64,000 nt of DNA from Oxalobacteraceae bacterium CAVE-383 (GTDB lineage Bacteria; Pseudomonadota; Gammaproteobacteria; Burkholderiales; Burkholderiaceae_D), in the NCBI GenBank assembly GCA_004134995.1, contig REGP01000003.1, forward strand, positions 1-64,000, given 5' to 3'. The notes beneath the pieces are model-generated. The model had not been told where the DNA came from, ran no database searches, and worked only from the letters and a program-made list of their open reading frames with translations. Shown in pieces: positions 25,500 through 34,004 of this stretch. Made by a program: the position numbers and the translations under genes. Numbering within the stretch: position 1 is the stretch's first letter; the number at the start of each line of letters is the position of its first letter.

Positions 25500-26777
25500 A
25501 TGAGCAGCGCCGCCATTACCGCAGCAGATACAGCATCCGCCAATACAAATACACCGCCCAAAAGATCGTTCCGCGAGGTCTGGGTGATCTCGATCGGCCA
25601 CGCGCTGACGCATTGGTATCCCGCGACGTTTTATCTGTTGCTGCCGCTGATCGGCAAGGAGCTCGGGCTGGACTACAGCCAGATCGGCCTGATCATGACC
25701 TGTCAATACGTGGCCGGTGCGCTGTCGAACGTGCCGGGCGGCATGCTGGTCGATACGGTCGGCAAAAAGGGCCTGCTGATGGCGCTGTCGCTGTTCTGGG
25801 TCGGCTTTCCTTATCTGCTGATGAGTTTCACGCATAGCTACGTCATGCTGCTGCTGTGCGTGGCGATGGTCGGCATCGGCAACAATTTGTGGCATCCGAC
25901 CGCCATTCCGATGCTGGCGCAACGCTTCCCGGAACGCAAGGGATTGGTGCTGTCGCTGCACGGCATGGGCGGCAATGCCGGCGACGCTTTGGCGCCATTG
26001 CTCATCGGCGCCTTGCTGGCGACTTTCAGCTGGCGCCAGATCGTGGTGATGAACGCGATTCCGGGCGCCATCATGTCGGTCATGATCCTGGTTTCGGTCG
26101 GCACCCTGACCTTGGGGCGCAAAAAGAAAGTCGCGCCGGCGGCAGCCGAAAACGAAGGCCAGAAGGTGGGCGAATATGCGCAGGGGCTGCGCGCGCTGCT
26201 GCGCAATCGCGTCTTGATCATGCTGGCGGTCGGTTCGGCCTTCCGTTCGATGACGCAAACCACGCTGCTGACTTTCCTGCCGGTTTTCCTGGCTTATGAA
26301 ATGGGTTATTCGCCGGTATGGATCGGCGGCTGCATGTTCATGCTGCAGGCGGCCGGTTTCGCGGCTTCGCCGGTGGCGGGCCATCTGTCGGATTCGATGG
26401 GCCGGCGCCGCATCATCATGACCAGCATGGCGATGAGCGCCGTGGTGCTGGCGTTCATGGCGATTGCCGGCCGTTCGCACGCATTCGTGATCTTTATCGC
26501 GATCCTGGGCTTCTTCCTGTATGCGGTGCGGCCGGTATTGCAGGCCTGGCTGCTCGAAGCCACGCCGAAGAACATGGGCGGCACCAGCATCGGCGTGCTG
26601 TTCGGCACCCAGGCGCTGGGTTCGGCGGCGGGGCCGATCATCGGCGGCGTGGTGGCGGACCGTTTCGGCCTCATGGGCACCTTCTACTTCCTGGCGCTGA
26701 CCATTGTGATCGCCAATTTGTTCGTGTTCTTCGTGCCGGCGACGGCCAGTGGTGACGCGCCCGCTGCGAAAATCTAG
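25500..26777 (+). CDS. Major facilitator superfamily transporter
   Basis: A 425-residue polytopic membrane protein with about twelve hydrophobic segments in two halves. Characteristic loops: GGMLVDTVGKKGLLM between segments 2 and 3, AGHLSDSMGRRRIIM in the second half, and a charged central loop LGRKKKVAPAAAENEGQK. It is probably a proton-driven carrier or exporter of an organic acid of the pathway. The N-terminal 20 residues are Ala/Thr/Asn-rich and cytoplasmic. AAGGAGAG precedes the ATG. It ends just before hairpin repeat A. Confidence 0.85.
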   Translation: MSSAAITAADTASANTNTPPKRSFREVWVISIGHALTHWYPATFYLLLPLIGKELGLDYSQIGLIMTCQYVAGALSNVPGGMLVDTVGKKGLLMALSLFWVGFPYLLMSFTHSYVMLLLCVAMVGIGNNLWHPTAIPMLAQRFPERKGLVLSLHGMGGNAGDALAPLLIGALLATFSWRQIVVMNAIPGAIMSVMILVSVGTLTLGRKKKVAPAAAENEGQKVGEYAQGLRALLRNRVLIMLAVGSAFRSMTQTTLLTFLPVFLAYEMGYSPVWIGGCMFMLQAAGFAASPVAGHLSDSMGRRRIIMTSMAMSAVVLAFMAIAGRSHAFVIFIAILGFFLYAVRPVLQAWLLEATPKNMGGTSIGVLFGTQALGSAAGPIIGGVVADRFGLMGTFYFLALTIVIANLFVFFVPATASGDAPAAKI

Positions 26778-26804
26778 TTGGCGTTTTTTTAGGCGTACGG
26801 TTCC

Positions 26805-26936
26805 GTCAAGGCGCCGTCAGGCCGGACGCCATGGGGCGTTGTACTTCGTTCGTGTCCTCCGCCGGCCTGCGGCCGGCTCCCCCTTTACCTCACTGCGCAC
26901 AACACCCCATGGCGTCCGGCCTGACGGCGCCTTGAC
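26805..26936. repeat. Hairpin repeat element, copy A
   Basis: The 38-nt arms 26805-26842 and 26899-26936 are complementary with a single mismatch (C opposite A; a G-U pair in one RNA sense). They enclose a 56-nt loop (26843-26898) that begins ACTTCGTTCGTGTCCTCC, contains the inner palindrome GCCGGC-CTGCG-GCCGGC and ends CTTTACCTCACTGCGC. The loop is identical to copy B and near-identical to copies C and D, while the arm sequence is specific to this copy apart from the outer GTCAAGGCG and the inner GTTGT. It lies between the convergent MFS and Rieske ferredoxin genes. Confidence 0.9.
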
Positions 26937-26958
26937 TGCGTCGTCGCCAGACTTGTTC

Positions 26959-27315
26959 TTAGTCGATTGCCAGCGCGGGCTGCGACGGGTCGATGAAGAC
27001 CTTGCCGTCCTGCATGTGCACGGCGTAGGTCCGCAGCGGGATCATGCAGGGCGGCGTGACCACTTCGCCGGTACGGATATTGAACGCGCCGTTGTGGAAA
27101 TCGCATTCGATCACGTCGCCGTCGATATAGCCCTCGGACAGCGAACCCGGTCCGTGCGTGCACAGATCGTCGGTGACATAAAACTTCCCGGCCAGGTTGA
27201 AGACGGCCAGGCACATGCCGTCCTTTTCGATCTTGGCGGCCGCGTTTTCGGCAACGTCGGCGCTGGGGCAAAGCTCAACTAAAGCAGTGGAAATGGTGTC
27301 GGATTTATCGTTCAT
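26959..27315 (-). CDS. Rieske-type ferredoxin (copy 1)
   Basis: A 118-residue soluble Rieske protein. The cluster ligands are in LCTHGPGSLSEGYI (C-x-H) and IECDFHNGAFNI (C-x2-H). It matches the ferredoxin components of three-component ring-hydroxylating oxygenases, carrying electrons from reductase to oxygenase. It is divergently placed to the Rieske oxygenase at 27568 and shares its operator region. It is closely similar to the second ferredoxin at 35878 (identical ...EVVTPPCMIPLRTY segment), so the two may serve the two oxygenases. Confidence 0.9.
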   Translation of the reverse strand: MNDKSDTISTALVELCPSADVAENAAAKIEKDGMCLAVFNLAGKFYVTDDLCTHGPGSLSEGYIDGDVIECDFHNGAFNIRTGEVVTPPCMIPLRTYAVHMQDGKVFIDPSQPALAID

Positions 27316-27451
27316 CTTTGTAGAGAATCTGTCTGGAATTTGCGTATTAACGCAGATTGAAAAGTTAAAAAAGAGACAATTTTAACCGGTCTGCGCGGCG
27401 CCCGCCATTGACAAATCGGGCCATGCGGTGATATCTTATTCAGACCTTTTA

Positions 27452-27476
27452 GGAACGTTGTTCCATATAAAAGAAC
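27452..27476 (+). promoter_or_regulatory. IclR-type composite operator in the ferredoxin/oxygenase divergent promoter
   Basis: Boxes GGAAC / GTTCC / AGAAC with GTT and ATATAAA as spacers. It is one of the two best matches to the motif. It lies 91 bp before the oxygenase start (27568) and 136 bp before the ferredoxin start on the other strand (27315), so it could control both. Confidence 0.6.
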
Positions 27477-27567
27477 AATAATTATAAGTCGACCACGCCG
27501 ATAGGCGAAGGCGGGTGGGCCGCGCACGCAAATTTGATAGACGAAGAAGCTCTTTTGAGGAATTGAA

Positions 27568-28851
27568 ATGACCAAACGCGAACAAAACGAACTGCTGACA
27601 CAGACCGGCCCAGGCACCCCGATGGGCGATCTGTTCCGCCGTTACTGGATACCGGCAATCATGTCGTCCGAACTGCCGGAAAACGATTGCCCGCCTGTGC
27701 GCGTCAAGCTGTTGTCCGAGCGCATGATCGCTTTCCGCGACAGCGAAGGCAAATATGGCCTGATCGATGAATTCTGCGCCCACCGCGGCGTTTCGCTGTG
27801 GTTCGGCCGCAACGAAGAAAGCGGCCTGCGCTGCCCATACCATGGCTGGAAATACGATGTCACCGGCCAATGCGTCGACGTCCCATCGGAATCGGTCGAA
27901 AGCGGCTACTGCAACAAGATCAAACTGAAGGCCTATCCGCTGATCGATCGCGGCGGCATCCTGTGGACATACATGGGTCCTCCTGAACTGCAACCGCCGC
28001 TGCCTGAATACGAATTCGCAATGGTCGGTCCAAAGCGCAGCTACGTTTCGAAGCGCCATCAGGAATGCAACTACCTGCAGGCCATGGAAGGCGGTATCGA
28101 TTCCAGCCACGTTTCGTTCCTGCACAGCGGTGCTCTGGAACACGATCCGCTGTTCAAGGGCGCCAAGGGCAATCAATACAATCTGCAGGATTTCCAGGTC
28201 AAATTCGAAGTGGTCGAATCCGACGGCGGCCTGCTGATCGGCGCACGCCGCAATGCGGAAAACGGCAATTACTACTGGCGCATCACGCAGTGGGTCATGC
28301 CTTGCTTCACAGCGATCCCACCGCGCGGCGACCATCCTATCCACGGTCACTTCTGGATTCCAATCGATGACGAGAGCTGCTGGTCGTGGAGCTACGATTA
28401 CCATCCGGCGCGCGATCTGAGCGAAAAAGAAGTGCAGGCGATGGACGACGGCCACGGCATCCACGTCAAGCTGATCCCGGGTACTTTCATTCCGGTGCAA
28501 AACAGCAGCAACGATTACCTGATGGACCGCGCCGCGCAAAAGGCCAAGGTCAGCTACAGCGGCATCTCGGGCATTGCGATCCAGGATTCGTCCCTGCAGG
28601 AAAGCATGGGCCCGATTGCCGATCGCAGCAAAGAGAACCTGGTTTCGACCGACAACGGCATCATCATGGCGCGCCACCGTCTGCGCAAGGCCGTCCTGGC
28701 CCTGCAAAAAGGCATCGCGCCTCCAGGCCTGGATCCGGTCAACCACCGCGTGCGTTCCGCTTCGCTGGTGCTGCCGCCCGACGTCGCCTTCAAGGATGCC
28801 GCCAAGGATGCGCTGATCGCGCATGAAGGCCAGCCTTTGACTTCGGTTTAA
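27568..28851 (+). CDS. Rieske non-haem iron oxygenase, phthalate 4,5-dioxygenase type (copy 2)
   Basis: A 427-residue oxygenase closely similar to the 15308 protein. Rieske ligands: FCAHRGVSLWFG and LRCPYHGWKYD. Mononuclear iron triad: IDSSHVSFLHSG (D-x2-H-x4-H). The N-terminus TGPGTPMGDLFRRYWIPA is again phthalate-dioxygenase-like. The main differences from copy 1 are in the substrate-facing region after the iron site (for example the insertion around FKGAKGNQYNLQDFQ), so it may act on a different ring or isomer. GAGGAATTGAA precedes the ATG. The Pht5-like gene at 28972 follows. Confidence 0.85.
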   Translation: MTKREQNELLTQTGPGTPMGDLFRRYWIPAIMSSELPENDCPPVRVKLLSERMIAFRDSEGKYGLIDEFCAHRGVSLWFGRNEESGLRCPYHGWKYDVTGQCVDVPSESVESGYCNKIKLKAYPLIDRGGILWTYMGPPELQPPLPEYEFAMVGPKRSYVSKRHQECNYLQAMEGGIDSSHVSFLHSGALEHDPLFKGAKGNQYNLQDFQVKFEVVESDGGLLIGARRNAENGNYYWRITQWVMPCFTAIPPRGDHPIHGHFWIPIDDESCWSWSYDYHPARDLSEKEVQAMDDGHGIHVKLIPGTFIPVQNSSNDYLMDRAAQKAKVSYSGISGIAIQDSSLQESMGPIADRSKENLVSTDNGIIMARHRLRKAVLALQKGIAPPGLDPVNHRVRSASLVLPPDVAFKDAAKDALIAHEGQPLTSV

Positions 28852-28971
28852 ACGGGACGCTCTCAAGCTCCTGCCCGCCCGATGTAGTCGCCGACCGCGC
28901 CCCCACGGGCCCGGCGGCGATTGTTTTTTGAAGCGGTACTGCGCCGAATAATTTACCCGGAGACCACCAGA

Positions 28972-29919
28972 ATGGCCGAACAGAAACTGAAGACGGCGTT
29001 CCAGACGCTTGGACATACCAAGGCGTTGAAAGACGGCAGCCTCAAGCCGCAAAGTTTTGAATTTGAATTCGAAGAAGTGCCGGCCATCATCCAGGCTTTC
29101 CGCCGCATGGTGCGCGGTCACGAGTTCGACATCAGCGAGATGGCGATCACAACCTATATGTGCGCGCGCGCCGCCGGCAAGCGTTTCACCGCGCTGCCGG
29201 TGTTCCTGGTGCGGGCCTTTCACCATGGCGCGATCCTGCAAAATACGCAAGTCGGCCTGACCGGCCCCAAGGATCTCGAAGGCAGGAAAGTCGCGGTCAA
29301 TCGCGGCTATACCGTCACCACCGGCGTCTGGGCGCGCGGCGTGCTGCAGCATGAGCACGGCGTCGATCTGAACAAGATCAACTGGATCCTGTCGGGCGAC
29401 GAACACGTTGCCGAATACCAGGCGCCGGCGAATGTGCAGCCGGTCGAGAAGGGCCGCGACCTGCAGGAAATGCTGATCGCGGGCGAGGTGGTGGCCGCCA
29501 CCGGCATGACGATCGATAATCCGATCATCAAGCCGCTGATTCCGAACGCCAAGGAAGCCGGTTTCGCGGCGCTGAAGGCGACCGGTTATTATCCGATCAA
29601 CCACACCGTCGTGGTGCGCGACGAACTGCTGGCTGCCCAGCCGGGCCTGGCCAGGGAACTGTTCATGCTGTTTGCGGAAGCCAAGAAGCCGTATATCGAA
29701 CAGCTCAGGAACAAGCAGATCGCGCAGCCTACGCCGGCCGACCAGACGTACGCGCGGGTCATGGAAATTACCGGCGGCGATCCATTGCCGTACGGTATCG
29801 AGCCAAACCGCAAAATGATAGAAATGGTTATTCGCCTTGCTGGAGAACAAGGCATCGTCAAACAGCCATTTACAGTAGAAGAGCTGTTCGCGGCAGGCAC
29901 CCACGATCTGATCGGGTGA
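28972..29919 (+). CDS. 4,5-dihydroxyphthalate decarboxylase-like protein (copy 2)
   Basis: A 315-residue protein of the Pht5 family (periplasmic-binding-protein-like fold, no signal peptide). Landmarks: FDISEMAITTYM, FHHGAILQNTQVGLTGPKDL and GYYPINHTVVVRDELL, matching the same positions of the 7480 protein. The start is ATG at 28972 after GGAGACCACC; an upstream in-frame codon at 28921 has no ribosome site. Coming directly after a phthalate-type oxygenase, a decarboxylase for the dihydroxylated product is the natural reading, though the family also contains uncharacterised binding proteins. It may instead deliver ligand to the ABC system that follows. Confidence 0.7.
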   Translation: MAEQKLKTAFQTLGHTKALKDGSLKPQSFEFEFEEVPAIIQAFRRMVRGHEFDISEMAITTYMCARAAGKRFTALPVFLVRAFHHGAILQNTQVGLTGPKDLEGRKVAVNRGYTVTTGVWARGVLQHEHGVDLNKINWILSGDEHVAEYQAPANVQPVEKGRDLQEMLIAGEVVAATGMTIDNPIIKPLIPNAKEAGFAALKATGYYPINHTVVVRDELLAAQPGLARELFMLFAEAKKPYIEQLRNKQIAQPTPADQTYARVMEITGGDPLPYGIEPNRKMIEMVIRLAGEQGIVKQPFTVEELFAAGTHDLIG

Positions 29920-30001
29920 CCCTTGTGACTTATCGTCGTTACGCCGCAAAAAATGGTCCGGCATATGCCGGCAACAATTGATCTTCTGGAGAAACAGCAG
30001 C

Positions 30002-31063
30002 ATGAAGCATTTGAGTTTAATTCGACGCATCGCCGTCTGCCTGGGCGCCGGCTTGGCCTTGGTCTTCGGCAGCGCCGCAAGCAATGTCTACGCCGCGGAC
30101 ATGATCCCGGTGCGCGTCGGGCTGGCCAACGCCAGCAGCGACGTCGGCTTTTTCATCGCCGACAAAAAAGGCTACTTCAAGCAGGAAGGCCTGCTGGTCT
30201 CTTATACCCCTTTCGATTCGGCCGCCAAGATGGTCGCGCCGCTGGGCGCCGGCCAGATTGAAGTCGGCGCCGGTTCGCCGTCGGTCGGCCTGTACAACGC
30301 CATCGCGCGCGGCATCGAAATCAAGATCGTCGCCGACAAGGGATCGACGCCGCCCGGCTACGGCTATCAGCCGCTGCTGGTGCGCAAGGATCTGATCGAC
30401 AGCGGCCGCTACAAATCGCTCAAGGATCTGAAAGGCATGAAGATCGCCGGCAGCGCGCCGGGCAGCGGATCGACCTCGACGATGAACGAAGCCCTCAAAA
30501 AAGGCGGCCTGAAGCCGGCTGATGTGGAGCGCGTGTTCCTGGCGTTTCCGCAGCATGTGCTGGCGCTGCAGAACAAGGCGGTCGATGCCGCACTGACCAC
30601 CGAGCCGTCGGCCACCAAGGCGGTGCAAAGCGGCGCCGCGGTGCGCGTCATGGGCGACGACGAAATCTATCCGAACCACCAGCTGGCCGTGGTGCTGTAT
30701 TCCGGCAATTTCATCAAGAAGAATCCGGATGCGGCCAAGCGCTTCATGCGCGCCTATCTGCGCGCCGTGCGCGACTATAATGATGCGCTCAAGGGCGGCA
30801 AGCTTGCCGGCCCCAACGCCGAAGATGTGATTTCGATCCTGACCGAGTACACCAACGTCAAGGATCCGGCCGTGTATCGCGCCATCAGCGTGCAGGGTTG
30901 CAGCCCGGACGGCACAGTCGACGTGCCGAGCCTGAAAAACGATCTGGCCTTCTTCAAGAGCGAAGGCCTGGTCAAGGGTGAAGTATCGGTCGACCAAGCG
31001 CTCGACACTTCTTTCGCCGCCGCGGCAGCGAAGGAACTCGGACCGTACAAGCGAAAGAAATAA
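30002..31063 (+). CDS. ABC transporter substrate-binding protein (nitrate/sulfonate/taurine type)
   Basis: A 353-residue periplasmic protein of the NMT1/SsuA family. Signal peptide: CLGAGLALVFGSAASNVYAAD. Typical segments: FFIADKKGYFKQEGL, GAGSPSVGLYNAIARG and DLKGMKIAGSAPGSGS. The ATG at 30002 follows CTGGAGAAACAGCAG. It is the first gene of a complete transporter (binding protein, ATPase, permease, 30002-32725). Members of this family import nitrate, sulfonates or aromatic and heterocyclic acids; the context suggests the last. Confidence 0.85.
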   Translation: MKHLSLIRRIAVCLGAGLALVFGSAASNVYAADMIPVRVGLANASSDVGFFIADKKGYFKQEGLLVSYTPFDSAAKMVAPLGAGQIEVGAGSPSVGLYNAIARGIEIKIVADKGSTPPGYGYQPLLVRKDLIDSGRYKSLKDLKGMKIAGSAPGSGSTSTMNEALKKGGLKPADVERVFLAFPQHVLALQNKAVDAALTTEPSATKAVQSGAAVRVMGDDEIYPNHQLAVVLYSGNFIKKNPDAAKRFMRAYLRAVRDYNDALKGGKLAGPNAEDVISILTEYTNVKDPAVYRAISVQGCSPDGTVDVPSLKNDLAFFKSEGLVKGEVSVDQALDTSFAAAAAKELGPYKRKK

Positions 31064-31070
31064 GGACGTC

Positions 31071-31898
31071 ATGCAAACCAATTCGAACCACCAGGACGCA
31101 GTGCCGAAGATTCAACTGCAGAACCTGACCAAGAGTTTCCAAACCGCGGGCGGCGTCGTTACGGCGCTCGATAATGTCTCGCTCGACATTCCAACCGGCT
31201 GCTTTTTCATGATCGTCGGCCCCAGCGGCTGCGGCAAGACCACGCTGCTGCGCATCCTGGCAGGCCTGGAAGCGCCGACTTCCGGCAGCGTCAAGGTCAG
31301 CGCGCCGGCGGCCAACCGCCCGGCCAATTCGATGGTGTTCCAGGGCGACTCGCTGTTCCCGTGGATGACCGTATTCGAAAACGCGGCCTACGGCCTGACG
31401 CTGCGCAATCGGCCGAAGGGCGAGATCGACGACACCGTCGGCCATTACCTGAACCGTATCGGCATGACCAAGTTCGCCAAGGCCTATCCGCACCAGTTGT
31501 CGGGCGGCATGCGGCAACGGGTGTCGATCGCGCGCGCATTCGCCAACGATCCGGACATCCTGCTGATGGACGAACCGTTCTCGGCGCTCGATGAGCAGAA
31601 CAAGCTGCTGCTGCAGGAAGAACTGCTGCGCATCTGGGACGAAACCCGCAAGACCGTGCTGTTCATCACGCATAGCGTGGACGAAGCGGTCACGCTGGGC
31701 GACCGCATCATGATCATGACGGCGCAGCCGGGCCGCGCCAAGCAGATCATCGATGTGCCGTTCGAGCGTCCGCGTGAAGTGCTGTCGCTGCGCGCCCGCC
31801 CGGCGTACGGCGAACTGGTGTATTCGATCTGGGGACAACTGCGCGACGAAGTGCAGGCAGCCCGTTCGCAGGATGAAAAAAGGAGTATCAAAGCATGA
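31071..31898 (+). CDS. ABC transporter ATP-binding protein (SsuB/TauB type)
   Basis: A 275-residue ATPase. Walker A is GPSGCGKTT, the Q-loop is MVFQGDSLFPWM, the signature is LSGGMRQRVSIARAF, Walker B is ILLMDEPFSALD, and the switch His lies in LFITHSVDEAV. The start at 31071, 7 bp after the binding-protein stop with AAGGACGTC before it, is preferred to the overlapping upstream ATG at 30978. Its stop overlaps the permease start (ATGA), so the two are translationally coupled. Confidence 0.9.
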   Translation: MQTNSNHQDAVPKIQLQNLTKSFQTAGGVVTALDNVSLDIPTGCFFMIVGPSGCGKTTLLRILAGLEAPTSGSVKVSAPAANRPANSMVFQGDSLFPWMTVFENAAYGLTLRNRPKGEIDDTVGHYLNRIGMTKFAKAYPHQLSGGMRQRVSIARAFANDPDILLMDEPFSALDEQNKLLLQEELLRIWDETRKTVLFITHSVDEAVTLGDRIMIMTAQPGRAKQIIDVPFERPREVLSLRARPAYGELVYSIWGQLRDEVQAARSQDEKRSIKA

Positions 31899-32725
31899 GT
31901 GCCGTATCCGATAGCCAACCGGAAGTGACGCCGGTCAAACCAGCGGCGAAAGCGCGCCGCAAAATGAGTCTGAGCAATCGCGACCGCCTGATCAGCATCT
32001 TCTCGCCGATCGCGCTGCTGGTGATCTGGGAAATCCTGGTGCGGGTCGGCCTGCTCGACGCGCGCTTCTTCCCGGCGCCGTCCAGCGTGTTCGAAACCCT
32101 GGTGCAACTGGTCGAAGACGGCAGCCTCTGGGCCAATACCTGGGCCACCCTGCAACGCCTGTTCTGGGGCTTCTTCCTGGGCGGCATTCCGGGCCTGCTG
32201 CTGGGCATCGGCATGGGCCTGAACCGCACCTTGCGCGCCATCGTCGATCCGTTGATCTCCACCACCTATCCGGTGCCGAAGAGCGCGATCTTCCCGTTGA
32301 TCCTGCTGATTTTCGGTCTCGGCGAAGGCTCCAAGATCGTCATGGTCGCCATCGGCGTGTTCTACCCGGTGCTGATCAATTCGACCATCGGCGTACTGGA
32401 AATCAACAAGATTTATCTCGACGTCGGCCGCAATTTCAAGGCCAGCCGCTGGCAGACATTCCGCACCATCGCCTTCCCGGGCGCGGTGCCGAGCATCATG
32501 AGCGGCATCAAGCTGGGCCTCGGCCTGGGCCTGATGCTGATCGCCATCGCCGAAATGATCGGCGCCAAGAGCGGTCTCGGTTTCATGATCTGGAATGCAT
32601 GGGAAATCCTGTCGGTCGAAACCATGTATGTCGGCCTGATCGTGATTGCCTTGCTGGGCGTGATCTTCTCGATCGTGCTCAATGAAGTCGAGAGCAAGCT
32701 GGTACCCTGGAAAAACTCCAGATAA
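31895..32725 (+). CDS. ABC transporter permease (SsuC/TauC type)
   Basis: A 276-residue inner membrane protein with about six hydrophobic segments and the permease loop in DVGRNFKASRWQTFRTIAFP. It begins with ATG overlapping the ATPase stop. The cytoplasmic N-terminus is basic (KPAAKARRKMSLSNRDR). It completes the importer encoded from 30002. A rho-independent terminator follows 24 bp after the stop. Confidence 0.9.
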   Translation: MSAVSDSQPEVTPVKPAAKARRKMSLSNRDRLISIFSPIALLVIWEILVRVGLLDARFFPAPSSVFETLVQLVEDGSLWANTWATLQRLFWGFFLGGIPGLLLGIGMGLNRTLRAIVDPLISTTYPVPKSAIFPLILLIFGLGEGSKIVMVAIGVFYPVLINSTIGVLEINKIYLDVGRNFKASRWQTFRTIAFPGAVPSIMSGIKLGLGLGLMLIAIAEMIGAKSGLGFMIWNAWEILSVETMYVGLIVIALLGVIFSIVLNEVESKLVPWKNSR

Positions 32726-32749
32726 TTAGCAAACAGTAAAGTAAACAGA

Positions 32750-32786
32750 AATGCCTCCGCGCCAAAAGCGCGGGGGCATTTTTTTT
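32750..32786 (+). terminator. Rho-independent terminator after the ABC importer
   Basis: A 13-bp stem of AATGCCTCCGCGC with GCGCGGGGGCATT (one G-T pair), a loop of CAAAA, and a run of eight T residues. Confidence 0.9.
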
Positions 32787-32808
32787 GAAAATTGTTATTC
32801 TGATATGT

Positions 32809-32833
32809 GGACCGGTGTTTCGTATTTTTTATT
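32809..32833 (+). promoter_or_regulatory. Putative IclR-type composite operator upstream of the degenerate CobW-like gene
   Basis: Boxes GGACC / GTTTC are clear, with GTAT after them as in other copies; the third box (TTATT) is lost. It lies 114 bp before the start at 32948. Confidence 0.45.
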
Positions 32834-32947
32834 GCCCTTGTCCAATTTTCCTCATAGAATGAGGACGCAAAAATAAGAACCGGCGATCCGGAGGACGTTG
32901 CGCTCACTGCGCGGCGCCATGAAAAAATCAGAGGAGACCCTCCTGCG

Positions 32948-33967
32948 ATGGATAAGCGAATTCCCGTAACGGTATTGACTGGCGATCCGGGCGTGGGCAA
33001 GACCGCGCTGCGTCACCGCATCCTGTCGGAGGATTCCGCTCGCCGCTACGCGCTTGTCGTCGATCGCGCCGATGCGTGCGGCGCAAGCGCCGACGCGCTC
33101 GTCGTGCACACCGAGGAAGAGCTATTCGAGATGAACAGCGGCTGCATCTGCTGCACCATCCGCGGCGATCTGATCCGCGCCTTGCATACCCTGCTGATGG
33201 AGCAGTCCGGCAAATTCGACGCCGTCATCATCGAGACCGCCGGCAGCGCCGATCCCGGTCCGATCATTCAAACCTTTTTCATCGATCATATTCTGGAGCA
33301 GCGCACCCGGCTCGACGCCATCGTCGCCGTGGCCGGCGCCGATACCATCGTCCGCAATCTGCGGGACCAGCGGCACGCCGTGCAGCAGATCGCCTTTGCC
33401 GACCAGATCGTATTGAATAACGCCGCGGCGATGGACGGCACGGCGCTTGCCGCGGTGGAAGCGCGCCTGCGCGGCGTCAATCCGCTGGCTGTGATCCATC
33501 GCGCCCAGGCCGCCGATATCGCCATCGAGCGATTATTGGAACGCGGCGCCTTCGAGCTGGAACGCGGCGCGGCGCTGCCGTCCGATTTCCTGATGCCGGA
33601 GCAACATGCGGGCGACGGCAGCGATGGCGATGTCCGCGCATTCTCCTTGCGCAGCGACGTGCCGATGGCGTTCGAGCGCATCGACGAATGGCTGGCGGCG
33701 CTGGTCATGGGCCGCGGCGCCGACATCCTGCGCGGCAAGGGCATCGTCGACGTTGTCGATGCCGGCGGCGAGCACCGGCGCCTGGCGTTTCAATCCGTGC
33801 AGATGCTGCATGAAGGGAATTTCCCGCGCCCCTGGGCAGCGGGCGAGCGGCGCGCCAGCCAGGTGGTTTTCATCGGCCGCAATCTCGATCGGATGGCATT
33901 GCAAACCGGCTTCATGTCCTGCGCGGCGGCCGGTGTGGAAAATTTCGCGCTGGTAGCCGCAGCCTGA
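32948..33967 (+). CDS. CobW/P47K-like protein with degenerate GTPase motifs
   Basis: A 339-residue COG0523 protein. Walker A is kept (LTGDPGVGKTALRHRIL) and so is the metal-site motif GCICCTIRGDL. The usual NEFGEIGID switch segment is replaced by VVDRADACGASAD, and the guanine-specificity NKxD is replaced by NNAAAMD. The C-terminal domain (GADILRGKGIVDV, LAFQSVQMLHEG) is retained. Compared with the intact paralogue at 45227 it also lacks the His-rich linker. Typical members insert or chaperone zinc, cobalt or other metals using GTP. This one may have lost GTP specificity or work as a partner subunit. It follows an operator-like site and has GGAGACC upstream. Confidence 0.75.
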   Translation: MDKRIPVTVLTGDPGVGKTALRHRILSEDSARRYALVVDRADACGASADALVVHTEEELFEMNSGCICCTIRGDLIRALHTLLMEQSGKFDAVIIETAGSADPGPIIQTFFIDHILEQRTRLDAIVAVAGADTIVRNLRDQRHAVQQIAFADQIVLNNAAAMDGTALAAVEARLRGVNPLAVIHRAQAADIAIERLLERGAFELERGAALPSDFLMPEQHAGDGSDGDVRAFSLRSDVPMAFERIDEWLAALVMGRGADILRGKGIVDVVDAGGEHRRLAFQSVQMLHEGNFPRPWAAGERRASQVVFIGRNLDRMALQTGFMSCAAAGVENFALVAAA

Positions 33968-34004
33968 AGGCGCGGTTTAATAATATCGATAATGGGGGAC
34001 CACA

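Noticed and set aside
26749-27282. Short frames translating to ...VRVLRRPAAGSPFTSLRTTP in all four hairpin repeats
   Set aside because: These come from the conserved loop of the repeat element itself, appear in several frames and on both strands, and have no start signals of their own.
27436-30084. An 882-codon open frame on the minus strand opposite the second Rieske oxygenase and Pht5-like gene
   Set aside because: Low-complexity antisense translation with no ribosome site; the plus-strand genes have conserved cofactor motifs.
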